The position numbers and the translations under genes were made by a program. The notes below the pieces were generated by a model. It had not been told where the DNA came from, ran no database searches, and saw only the letters and a program-made list of their open reading frames with translations. 10,634 nt of DNA, from contig JAJZJJ010000046.1 of NCBI GenBank assembly GCA_021810175.1, forward strand, positions 1 to 10,634, read 5' to 3'. Of this stretch, positions 1-6,333 are shown piece after piece (position 1 is the stretch's first letter; every line of letters starts with the position of its first letter). Origin of the DNA: Acidobacteriota bacterium. Its GTDB lineage: Bacteria; Acidobacteriota; Terriglobia; Terriglobales; Acidobacteriaceae.

Positions 1-1563
1 ACACATGAGCCAGAAGCAGCCGTCCTGGTCCATGCGGGCGCCGTCTCCGGTGAAGTAGGAGCCGGGAATCTCAGACCAATAGGTTTTCTCGTAGCGTTCG
101 GGGTCGTTGTAGATGGTGCGGGCCATGGAGGGCCATGGCTGGCGGATGACGAGGAGTCCGCCCTGGCCGGCGGGGACTGGGCTGCCATCGCGGGTGACGA
201 CTTCGGGCTGGATACCGAAAAAGGGGCGGGTGGCGGAGCCGGGCTTGGCGGCGACGGCGCCGGGGATGGGGCTGATCATGATGGAGCCGGTTTCGGTCTG
301 CCACCAGGTGTCGACAATGGGGCAGCGGTTGCGGCCGATGACTTCGCGGTACCACATCCAGGACTTGGGGTTGATGGGCTCGCCGACGGTGCCGAGGAGG
401 CGGAGCGAGTCGAGGTTGTGCTTGAGGGGGTGTTCGTCGCCTAGCTTGATGAAGGCGCGGATGGCAGTGGGCGCGGTGTAGAAGATGGTGACCTTGTGGT
501 CGTCGATCATCTGCCAGAAGCGGTCAGGCGCGGGGTAGGTGGGTGCGCCTTCGTACATGAGGGTGGTGACGCCGTTCTGGAGGATGCCGTAGATGACGTA
601 GGAGTGGCCAGTGACCCAGCCGATGTCGGCGGTGCACCAATAGACGTCGTCGGGTTTGAGATCGAAGATGAGCTTGCTGGTGAGGTAGGTTTGGACGGCG
701 TATCCGCCGGTGGTGTGGACGAGGCCCTTGGGCTTGCCGGTGGTTCCGGAGGTGTAGAGGATGTAGAGGGGATCTTCAGAGTCCTGTGGCTCGGGCGGGC
801 ACTCGGCGGGGACGCGGGAGACGAGCTCGTGCCACCAGATGTCGTGGCCGTGCATGAGGATGTTTGAACCGGTGCGGCGGTAGACGATGACGTTTTTGAC
901 GGAGGGGCAGTGGGGGACGGCTTCGTCGACGGCGGCCTTGAGCTTGACCTCGGTGCCGCGGCGCCAGCTTCCGTCCTGGGTGATGATGGCGACGGCCTGG
1001 GCGTCGTTGACGCGGTCGACGATGGCATTGGAGGCGAAGCCGCCGAAGATGACCGAGTGAACGGCGCCGATGCGGGCGCAGGCGAGGACGGCAATGGCCA
1101 GCTCGGGCGTCATGCCCATGTAGATGGCGACGCGGTCGCCCTTACGGATGCCGAGGGATTTGAGTCCGTTGGCGAAGCGCTGGACCTGCTGGTGAAGGTC
1201 GCCGAAGGTGAGGCGGCGGACTTCACCGGGTTCGCCTTCCCATAGGATGGCGACCTTGTCACGCTTGCCTTCCTCGACGTGGCGGTCGACGCAGTTGTAG
1301 CAGAGATTGAGCTTGGCCCCGACAAACCATTTGGCCCAAGGCGCGTTCCATTCGAGGACTTGAGTCCAGGGCTCGAACCAGGGGAGCTCGCGGGCAATTT
1401 CCTCCCAGAATTTTTCGGGCTGCTCGATGGACTGGTTGTAGAGCGCCTCGTACTGGGCGAGGGATTTGATGTGTGCGTGGCGGGAGAAATCCTCAGGCGG
1501 AGAAAAGACGCGGTCTTCGCGAAGAGTGGAGTCGAGGTTTTGCTCGGGGAGATTGGTGGTCAC
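1..1563 (-). CDS. acs: Acetyl-CoA synthetase (AMP-forming), C-terminus outside window
   Basis: The enzyme activates acetate with ATP to acetyl-AMP and then forms acetyl-CoA in the cytoplasm. The 521 codons present cover most of a protein that is usually about 650 residues. The last ~130 residues, including the C-terminal lid and its acetylatable lysine, lie beyond position 1. Visible motifs in order are: an N-terminal Acs segment ([15 protein letters not shown]); the phosphate loop [11 protein letters not shown] at about 270-280; the core motif WWQTETG at 420-426; and [13 protein letters not shown] at about 503-515, with the ATP-ribose-binding Asp. The start is GTG at 1563, preceded by the Shine-Dalgarno GAGAGGG five bases upstream. 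No ATG in this frame lies upstream near the homologous N-terminus. It is divergent from kdsB. Identity is very secure; propionate as an alternative substrate cannot be excluded by eye. Confidence 0.96.
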   Translation of the reverse strand, partial: MTTNLPEQNLDSTLREDRVFSPPEDFSRHAHIKSLAQYEALYNQSIEQPEKFWEEIARELPWFEPWTQVLEWNAPWAKWFVGAKLNLCYNCVDRHVEEGKRDKVAILWEGEPGEVRRLTFGDLHQQVQRFANGLKSLGIRKGDRVAIYMGMTPELAIAVLACARIGAVHSVIFGGFASNAIVDRVNDAQAVAIITQDGSWRRGTEVKLKAAVDEAVPHCPSVKNVIVYRRTGSNILMHGHDIWWHELVSRVPAECPPEPQDSEDPLYILYTSGTTGKPKGLVHTTGGYAVQTYLTSKLIFDLKPDDVYWCTADIGWVTGHSYVIYGILQNGVTTLMYEGAPTYPAPDRFWQMIDDHKVTIFYTAPTAIRAFIKLGDEHPLKHNLDSLRLLGTVGEPINPKSWMWYREVIGRNRCPIVDTWWQTETGSIMISPIPGAVAAKPGSATRPFFGIQPEVVTRDGSPVPAGQGGLLVIRQPWPSMARTIYNDPERYEKTYWSEIPGSYFTGDGARMDQDGCFWLMC

Positions 1564-1696
1564 AAGTGCCCTCTCGTTCGATAACTTATTGCGCCACCGA
1601 CCAAGGTAATTTCTTGCAACCGGCTCTGGCAACCGGGCGCGGGTGGATGGGAGAAGGTAGACTGCGAATCGAGGTGAGAAATTGCAGAGCGAGGAG
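1564..1696. promoter_or_regulatory. Divergent acs/kdsB intergenic region with an 8-bp direct repeat
   Basis: This spacer must hold the start signals of both divergent genes. It contains two copies of GCAACCGG, at 1616-1623 and 1629-1636, spaced 13 bp start to start. These could be a regulator site. Ribosome binding sites are visible at both edges: GAGAGGG for acs, and GAGG (1671-1674) or GAGGAG (1691-1696) for kdsB. I do not see a convincing -35/-10 pair in either direction, so the promoter assignment is by position only. Confidence 0.4.
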
Positions 1697-2431
1697 ATGG
1701 CTGGAGTGAAGATTCTGGGGGTGATTCCGGCGAGACTTGGTTCGACGCGGCTGCCGCGCAAGGTGCTGAAAGAGATTGCGGGCGAACCGATGGTGGCGTG
1801 GGTGTATCGGGCAGCGAAGGCGTGTCCGCAGCTGGAGCGCGTGGTGATTGCGACGGATGCGGACGAGATTATGGACTATGCGCGGGGGCACGGGATGGAG
1901 GCGGTGATGACTCCGGCGGATTGCGCGAGCGGGACGGACCGGGTGCATGCGGTGTCGCGGGAGATCGAGGCAGAGATTTACGTGAACATTCAGGGCGATG
2001 AGCCGCTGCTGACGGGGGAGCATTTGTCGGCGCTGCTGCAGCCATTTTCGCGGGTGGAGGTGCAGGTTTCGACGCTGGCGGTGCGGTGTCCTGCGCATGA
2101 TGTGGGAAATCCCAACGCCGTGAAGGTGGTGACGGCGAAGGATGGGCGGGCGCTGTACTTCTCGCGGGCGACGATACCGTTTGACCGTGACGGCGTGGGG
2201 TTTGCGGGATATTGGAAGCACCTGGGCGTATATGCGTACCGAAAGGCGTCGCTGGAGAAGTTCGCGGCGCTGGAGCCGGCAGAGCTGGAGCAGGTGGAGC
2301 GGCTGGAGCAGCTGCGGCTGCTGGCGAATGGGGTGGATATTTACGTGGCCGAGGCTCCGGGAGACACGATTGGGGTGGATACGGAGGAGGATCGGCTGCG
2401 GGTGGAGAGGATTTTGCTGGGGCGGAAGTGA
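1697..2431 (+). CDS. kdsB: 3-deoxy-manno-octulosonate cytidylyltransferase (CMP-Kdo synthetase)
   Basis: The enzyme couples CTP and Kdo to give CMP-Kdo and pyrophosphate, the activated sugar for the inner core of lipopolysaccharide. The 244-residue protein matches the usual family length (about 245-255). Motifs are: nucleotide-binding [12 protein letters not shown] at 11-22; ATDAD at 52-56; SGTDR at 78-82; QGDEP at 99-103 with metal-binding Asp101; NPNAVKVV at 138-145; and GVDTEED at 226-232 with the second metal ligand Asp228. The start is uncertain. The ATG at 1697 touches a GAGGAG and so has no spacing. GTG at 1706 lies nine bases after that GAGGAG and would begin [13 protein letters not shown] at 1682 follows GAGG by seven bases. 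All give a full catalytic domain. The gene is divergent from acs and convergent with the transporter gene. Its presence implies an LPS-bearing outer membrane. Confidence 0.96.
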   Translation: MAGVKILGVIPARLGSTRLPRKVLKEIAGEPMVAWVYRAAKACPQLERVVIATDADEIMDYARGHGMEAVMTPADCASGTDRVHAVSREIEAEIYVNIQGDEPLLTGEHLSALLQPFSRVEVQVSTLAVRCPAHDVGNPNAVKVVTAKDGRALYFSRATIPFDRDGVGFAGYWKHLGVYAYRKASLEKFAALEPAELEQVERLEQLRLLANGVDIYVAEAPGDTIGVDTEEDRLRVERILLGRK

Positions 2432-2472
2432 CTTGTTCTGAGGCGGGTTTAGTTGTGTGGGGCGAGCGAGAA

Positions 2473-2533
2473 CTGCAGATCCCTTCGCTGCGTTCGTTCA
2501 CCTTGCGGTGAACGAACTTCGGTCAGGATGACA
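2473..2533. repeat. REP-like palindromic intergenic element, possible bidirectional terminator
   Basis: A perfect 11-bp inverted repeat, GTTCGTTCACC (2492-2502) and GGTGAACGAAC (2507-2517), is separated by TTGC. It is embedded between CTGCAGATCCCTTCGCTGCG (2473-2492) and TTCGGTCAGGATGACA (2518-2533). Read on the - strand, the flanks resemble a TGTCATCCTGA...CGAAGGGATCTGCAG repeat that I recall as frequent in acidobacterial intergenic regions (from memory, not searched). It lies between the convergent ends of kdsB (2431) and the transporter (2577), where a folded RNA could end transcription from both sides. There is no clean U-run next to the stem, so terminator function is inferred. Confidence 0.6.
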
Positions 2534-2576
2534 ATTTCTTTCTTATCGACTTTCAACGACGTTTCGCAGCATCGTT

Positions 2577-3845
2577 CTACACGGTGAGTTCGGTGCCTCG
2601 GGATTCGCGGCCGAGACTGGTGATGATGGCGAGGTAGATGGCGACGATGAGGACGGTGACAGCGAGCATTCCCCCATAGGAGTGGAAGTGCTCGGCAATG
2701 CTGGCCTGGAGGAAGATGTTCCAGGACATGAGGAGATTGCCGAGCTGGTAGGCGAGCCCGGGGAAAGTGGCGCGGACGGGACCGGGCGAGAGCTCGACGA
2801 GATAGGCGGGGACGACTCCCCATGCGCCCTGCACCATGAACTGCATGAGGAATGCGCCGGCAGCGAGCGTGTAGGGTGAGTGGGTGAGCGACCAGAGCGG
2901 GATGGCGGGGAGGGTGAGCAGGACAGCGAGGAGGATGGCTTTCTTGCGTCCGATTTTTTCAGAGAGCGCGCCGAAGAGGATGCCGCCGAAGATGGCTCCA
3001 ATGTTGTAGACGATACCGATGTTGCCGGTGACACGCGGTGAGAAGTGGAGCTGCCTCTGCAGGAAAGTGGGGTAGATGTCCTGCGTACCATGCGAGAGGG
3101 CGTTGAAGCCGGCCATCAGCAGGATGAGAAAGAAAAAGGTCGGAGCGTAACTGCGGATGCCGTTCCACCATGAAGCGCGGGTCTGGTTGGTGGGTTCTGG
3201 ACGGTGGGCAGAGCCGGGCAGGCGGCTGCGGGACCAAGCGGGGGATTCCTCGACATTCACGCGGATGTAGAGGACGACCAGAGCGGGAAGCGCGCCGAGG
3301 ATGAAGATGCCGCGCCAGCCAATCGCCGTGCCATGCCAGTGGAGGTGGGTAAGGGCGGGATAGACGGTGGCATAGGCGAGCGAGGCGAGGAGGTATCCGA
3401 CGGAGTAGCCTTCCTGGAGAATGCCGGAGAAGAATCCGCGGCCTTCGCTGGGGAGGGATTCAAGCGCGAGGGCGGCGCCGACGCCCCACTCACCGCCCAT
3501 GGCGATGCCGAAGAGGGCGCGCAAGATGAGGAGGGTGTGGAGTGAACCGGCAAAGGCGCAGGAGACTTCCAGGATGGAGTAGCACGCGATATTGAGCATC
3601 AGCGTGGGCTGACGGCCGTAGCGGTCGGCGAGGTAGCCGAAGAGGATGGCTCCCAGGGGACGGAAGGCGAGCGTGAGGGTGACGGCGAGGCCTACGTCAG
3701 CGATGCTCGAGTGGAAACTGGTTGCGATGGCCGGGATGATGAAGACGAGGAGGAAAAAGTCGAAGGCGTCGAGCGACCAGCCGAGGAAGCAGGCCAGGAA
3801 GGTGTGGCGCTGACGGGGAGTCAGGGATCGCAGGGACTTAAGCAT
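2577..3845 (-). CDS. MFS carboxylate:H+ symporter, Jen1/SHS-type (lactate, pyruvate or acetate)
   Basis: A 422-residue inner-membrane transporter with the hydrophobic pattern of a 12-helix major facilitator. MFS motif A appears as GYLADRYGRQPTL at 70-82. A related loop, GALSEKIGRKKAI, follows in the second half at 292-304. The N-terminal GWSLDAFDFFLLVF (22-35) is typical of the sialate/lactate (SHS) subgroup. NALSHGTQDIYPT at 248-260 fits every fixed position of the published Jen1-family signature NxxS/THxS/TQDxxxT, which is tied to monocarboxylate transport. I therefore infer proton-coupled uptake of lactate, pyruvate or acetate; sialate or another acid is possible. The start ATG at 3845 has no clear Shine-Dalgarno and sits two bases after a hairpin (3848-3883). 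It follows the response regulator gene by 58 bp on the same strand and may be co-transcribed. Codons are strongly C-ending, like the other - strand genes. Confidence 0.88.
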   Translation of the reverse strand: MLKSLRSLTPRQRHTFLACFLGWSLDAFDFFLLVFIIPAIATSFHSSIADVGLAVTLTLAFRPLGAILFGYLADRYGRQPTLMLNIACYSILEVSCAFAGSLHTLLILRALFGIAMGGEWGVGAALALESLPSEGRGFFSGILQEGYSVGYLLASLAYATVYPALTHLHWHGTAIGWRGIFILGALPALVVLYIRVNVEESPAWSRSRLPGSAHRPEPTNQTRASWWNGIRSYAPTFFFLILLMAGFNALSHGTQDIYPTFLQRQLHFSPRVTGNIGIVYNIGAIFGGILFGALSEKIGRKKAILLAVLLTLPAIPLWSLTHSPYTLAAGAFLMQFMVQGAWGVVPAYLVELSPGPVRATFPGLAYQLGNLLMSWNIFLQASIAEHFHSYGGMLAVTVLIVAIYLAIITSLGRESRGTELTV

Positions 3846-3847
3846 GG

Positions 3848-3883
3848 CAGCGGCTTCTGACGAAGGGTATCAGAAAGCCGCTG
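3848..3883 (-). promoter_or_regulatory. Hairpin between response regulator and transporter start codon
   Basis: CAGCGGCTTCTGA (3848-3860) pairs with TCAGAAAGCCGCTG (3870-3883). This gives a stem of 9 plus 4 bp with a single-base bulge and a 9-base loop. On the - strand it lies between the stop of the regulator gene (3904) and the ATG of the transporter (3845), ending two bases before that ATG. There is no following U-run, so it is a poor intrinsic terminator. It could hold back translation, or mark an mRNA processing or attenuation point between the two genes. Confidence 0.5.
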
Positions 3884-3903
3884 GGAGGATGGGAATGCAT
3901 GTG

Positions 3904-4680
3904 CTACTTGATGGGAACCGGGATGCCGGCGGTCGCCTGCTCGGAATTGAGGGGCTTGTCGAGCTGATGGTGGAGGCAGTAGAGGGCGAGTTCCAGGCGG
4001 TCGGAGACACCGAGCTTATCGTAGATTTTGCGGAGGTAATTCTTAATGACCTGCTCGGTGGTGCCCATCTGGAAGGCGATTTCCTTGTTCCGTTTGCCCT
4101 GGGTGATGCAGGCAATGATGGCGAGTTCCTTGGGCGACAGGCGTGGCTGAGAGCGGGGATTGGTGAGGGCTGATGCCTGGGAGCGGTAGGCCTTGATAAC
4201 CCAGTTGACGGATTGATTGTCAATCCAGGTTTCACCAACGGCGATTTTGCGCACACAGCGGACGAGGAGGTCAGGCGAAATGGAGCGAGGGATGATGCCG
4301 CGAACACCCCGGCGGTAGAGCTCGACGGTGTGCGCTTCATCGTTGGCAGATGTCTGGACGATGATCTTGAGGCCTGGGGCCAGCTGGACGATTTCCGGAA
4401 TGCCACGGGATGAGCCAGAGAGAAGCCCACCCTCGATCAGAAGCACGTCGGCCGGATATTTCCCGACGGTGTCGAAGAGCTGCTCGATGGTATCGACCTG
4501 GGCGACTACGTCGAGGTCGCTCTCGAGTGCGAAGACCTTGCGCATACCTACCCTATAGATGGCCTGGGAGTCGGCCAGAAGGATACGGATGGCTGCTGGC
4601 GGTGTGTCAGCCGCGGGTTGGGGGACTTGTGTGGTTTCGGTGTTTTCAATCGGTCGTGCTGATTCTTCCGTCGGTTTCAT
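3904..4680 (-). CDS. NarL/LuxR-family response regulator with degenerate receiver domain
   Basis: A 258-residue cytoplasmic DNA-binding regulator. Residues 1-30 form a Pro/Thr-rich tail, 31-145 a receiver-like domain, and 181-239 a LuxR helix-turn-helix (LSPKELAIIACITQGKRNKE...VIKNYLRKIYDKLGVSDRLEL). The receiver fold is recognisable but its phosphorylation site is altered. The acidic pair is Asp37-Ser38 instead of Asp-Asp. The phospho-acceptor position in VLLIEGG is Glu83 instead of Asp. The invariant Lys after the fifth strand is Arg132 (GIIPRS). Thr110 is kept. Glu at the acceptor can mimic a phosphorylated state, so the protein may be constitutively active or respond to another signal; this is inference. 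It starts 10 bp after the PilZ gene, so they very likely share an mRNA. No sensor kinase gene is in the window. Confidence 0.9.
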   Translation of the reverse strand: MKPTEESARPIENTETTQVPQPAADTPPAAIRILLADSQAIYRVGMRKVFALESDLDVVAQVDTIEQLFDTVGKYPADVLLIEGGLLSGSSRGIPEIVQLAPGLKIIVQTSANDEAHTVELYRRGVRGIIPRSISPDLLVRCVRKIAVGETWIDNQSVNWVIKAYRSQASALTNPRSQPRLSPKELAIIACITQGKRNKEIAFQMGTTEQVIKNYLRKIYDKLGVSDRLELALYCLHHQLDKPLNSEQATAGIPVPIK

Positions 4681-4690
4681 GTGAAGTTCT

Positions 4691-5032
4691 CTACTGGAAG
4701 CGATAATCGTGGATCACGATGGCTGAATAGTTATGTCCATTTTCCTCGTAGGAGCGGATTACCTTCCCTTCGCCTTGAATGGCCGCCGTGACATCTGAGC
4801 CGATGACGCCGGCAGGGATCTCAATGAGGAAGTGAACGGTGGAACCGGTCGGCAGAAGAGTTGACATTCGAAAGAGTGCACCACTGGAGGAAAAATTTTC
4901 CGTCTCGGCCGTACATTCCAGTCCGTCGGCCATGACCCGTACGGGGAGGTGGACAGGGAAGCGCACTGCGCTTCTGTCGCCTGATGCCAGCTCTTGTTGC
5001 ATTTCGCGACCTAGGTCCGTCAGCTCGTGCAT
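4691..5032 (-). CDS. PilZ-domain protein (probable c-di-GMP receptor)
   Basis: A small 113-residue soluble protein that is almost entirely a PilZ domain. Both c-di-GMP-binding signatures are intact: RxxxR as RSAVR at 20-24 and (D/N)xSxxG as NFSSSG at 46-51. These are followed by beta-strand-rich sequence (ALFRMSTLLPTGSTVHFLIEIP). The likely role is to bind c-di-GMP and signal to a partner. It ends 10 bp before the response regulator start, which suggests co-transcription and a functional link. ATG at 5032 gives the ordinary short N-terminus. A GTG at 5089 in the same frame would add 19 residues (TGCYYRPVAEGLLTGGHP) without an obvious ribosome site. Neither start has a good Shine-Dalgarno sequence, so the start is uncertain. 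Confidence 0.87.
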   Translation of the reverse strand: MHELTDLGREMQQELASGDRSAVRFPVHLPVRVMADGLECTAETENFSSSGALFRMSTLLPTGSTVHFLIEIPAGVIGSDVTAAIQGEGKVIRSYEENGHNYSAIVIHDYRFQ

Positions 5033-5117
5033 TGGGTGGCCCCCGGTGAGAAGTCCTTCAGCAACAGGGCGATAATAGCACCCTGTCACCGATGAGATTA
5101 CGTCTGTAAATTACCAA

Positions 5118-5145
5118 AGTTTACTGGATCGGCACACATTGTGAA
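5118..5145 (-). promoter_or_regulatory. Candidate sigma-70-type promoter for the PilZ-regulator cluster
   Basis: On the - strand, TTCACA (5140-5145) and TAAACT (5118-5123) are separated by 16 bases, a plausible -35/-10 pair upstream of the PilZ gene. The -35 lies inside the loop of an inverted repeat, CGGCAC (5130-5135) and GTGCCG (5155-5160), which could be a regulator site. Transcription would start about 20 bases before the GTG at 5089. The call rests on consensus similarity only. Confidence 0.4.
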
Positions 5146-5224
5146 AGAAAAAAAGTGCCGGATAGTGAATAATTTTTGACTCGTTCGGTGCCTGCCGGGC
5201 GACCAAAGGGCGTGTAATTTTTAG

Positions 5225-5241
5225 TTTGTTTATGAAACAAA
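5225..5241. repeat. 17-bp A/T-rich palindrome, possible operator
   Basis: TTTGTTT (5225-5231) and AAACAAA (5235-5241) are perfect inverted arms around ATG. The symmetry and size fit a dimeric regulator site. The position, roughly 80 bases upstream of the candidate PilZ promoter, would fit an activator or silencer site. The function is unknown. Confidence 0.4.
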
Positions 5242-5593
5242 AAATGGATAAGCTGTCACCCGTTACCTTTGGGATATGGCATTTGAATGTGTCTGGCAGG
5301 ATGCTGAAGCAAGCCGCGGAGCCCTGACGAGAGGGTGCCGGAACGCGGAAGCTGGGTTGAGCCTGAAGCGCGAATATCATGCTGCTGTCGCCGATAACGA
5401 GGTGAACTGGACGAGATATCCGGGAGCAAGCTGACTTTAAGTCGTGAAGCCGAAGATCCGGTGCGAGGATTGCTGGATGGCAGGAATTGGGAGCAGGGCG
5501 GACGCTCAATCAGGTGCAGTGGTTCGGGAGTTCCGGGCTGTGTCGTAGAGGTGATAGGGATGATTAGACGAAAATATAGAAATCCTATTACCG

Positions 5594-5621
5594 AAGTTAG
5601 GCAAAGTTAGGTTAATATACT
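5594..5621 (+). promoter_or_regulatory. Direct AAGTTAGG repeats next to a -10-like box
   Basis: AAGTTAGG occurs at 5594-5601 and 5604-5611, exactly 10 bp apart (one helical turn). TATACT at 5616-5621 resembles a -10 element, and there is no good -35 at the usual distance. This arrangement fits an activator-dependent promoter for the gene at 5729, with a leader of about 100 bases. The inference rests on pattern only. Confidence 0.4.
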
Positions 5622-5728
5622 CGCGATCGTGGTTTCTGGGGCCGAGGTGGGGCTTGCCAGGGCCGACGGTCCGAGGCGGTAAGCGGGTTTGAGTCAGCGT
5701 TCAGACAGCTCGCTGGAGATTACAGGAC

Positions 5729-6253
5729 ATGTACAACGCATTCTTAATCCTGTTTGTGCTGGCCACTTTGGCGGTGTACTACGCGTACTGGCGTCGCAAG
5801 CAGCACCGGATGAGGGCGACAAACTGGGAATGGATCGCCTCGCAAGTGTCGTCGAACAGCGAGTTCAATTTCGATACGCTGTCGCGCCGTTATCTCTATG
5901 AAGACGGCATTGATGCGACGCCGGAAACCGTTTGGGAAAAGATTAACGGCGTGATGGGACTGTGGGCGATGTATCGCAACGCCGGACTCTTTCTGCAACT
6001 GGTGGAGTACGCGACCGACCACGGTGCGGAACCACCGGAAGAGCTGCTGGAGAGCCTGCGCGCGGATGCGATGCAGATTCGGATGGCGGTGCTGATTTCG
6101 ATCGGGAAGTATGTTTCGACCTGCTCGCAAGTGGCGGCCCGGGTGAATGCGTATCGCGCGGCAACAGCGTACAGCAGCATGCTGGCGCACATGACGAAGC
6201 TGTTCCAGAACCACTCGACGGTGCTGTTCCCGAGGTTTCTGGAGTGCATGTAA
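5729..6253 (+). CDS. Hypothetical protein with one N-terminal membrane anchor
   Basis: I do not recognise this 174-residue protein. Residues 3-21 (NAFLILFVLATLAVYYAYW) form a membrane segment followed by basic WRRKQHRMR, which predicts the N-terminus outside and the remainder in the cytoplasm. The remainder looks mostly helical, with an acidic stretch (EPPEELLES, 101-109) and a C-terminal part rich in Ala, Tyr and Ser. There are two cysteines (132 and 173). No enzyme motif is visible. The ATG has GGAG ten bases upstream and AGGA closer in, so the start is acceptable. It is a monocistronic unit with its own candidate promoter and a strong terminator 24 bases after its stop. Its real-gene status rests on this signal set and on plausible composition. 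Confidence 0.8.
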   Translation: MYNAFLILFVLATLAVYYAYWRRKQHRMRATNWEWIASQVSSNSEFNFDTLSRRYLYEDGIDATPETVWEKINGVMGLWAMYRNAGLFLQLVEYATDHGAEPPEELLESLRADAMQIRMAVLISIGKYVSTCSQVAARVNAYRAATAYSSMLAHMTKLFQNHSTVLFPRFLECM

Positions 6254-6276
6254 AACAATAAGCTTTTGACAAGACA

Positions 6277-6309
6277 AAAGGCGCTGGGCCGGATGGCAAC
6301 AGCGCCTTT
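6277..6309. terminator. Bidirectional intrinsic terminator
   Basis: AAAGGCGCTG (6277-6286) and CAGCGCCTTT (6300-6309) form a perfect 10-bp stem with a 13-base loop. On the - strand the stem is followed by TTTTGTCTTG, and on the + strand its arm ends in TTT with CGTGTTTTGG after it. It sits between two convergent genes: the stop at 6253 on one side and the stop at 6334 on the other. It would therefore end both transcripts. Confidence 0.88.
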
Positions 6310-6333
6310 CGTGTTTTGGTGTGGGCACCCGGG

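Larger units (their letters stand above)
5090..5728. other. 640-bp AT-richer intergenic region without a convincing gene
   Basis: This divergent spacer separates the PilZ gene (-) from the membrane protein gene (+). It is visibly more A/T-rich than its surroundings, with runs such as GAAAGAAAAAAAG and AATTTTTAGTTTG. It holds the candidate PilZ promoter, a 17-bp A/T palindrome (5225-5241), and paired AAGTTAGG repeats with a -10-like TATACT (5594-5621). The last ~100 bases are G-rich and probably form the mRNA leader of the downstream gene. An open frame on the - strand (5111-5509) has no ribosome site or domain and is not called. Confidence 0.6.

Noticed and set aside
1..3845. acs and the carboxylate transporter as one acetate-uptake operon
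   Set aside because: They are on the same strand but kdsB, on the opposite strand, and its terminator-like repeat lie between them.
5270..5305. Sigma-54 promoter suggested by TGGCA near 5277 and 5294
   Set aside because: Neither TGGCA is followed by a TGC at the required spacing for a -24/-12 element.
5111..5509. 132-residue open frame on - in the large intergenic region
   Set aside because: It would start at TTG without a ribosome site, shows no domain, and covers the A/T-rich promoter-like elements.
5594..5611. CRISPR or tandem repeat array
   Set aside because: There are only two 8-bp copies and no spacers or array. No Cas-like genes are in the window.
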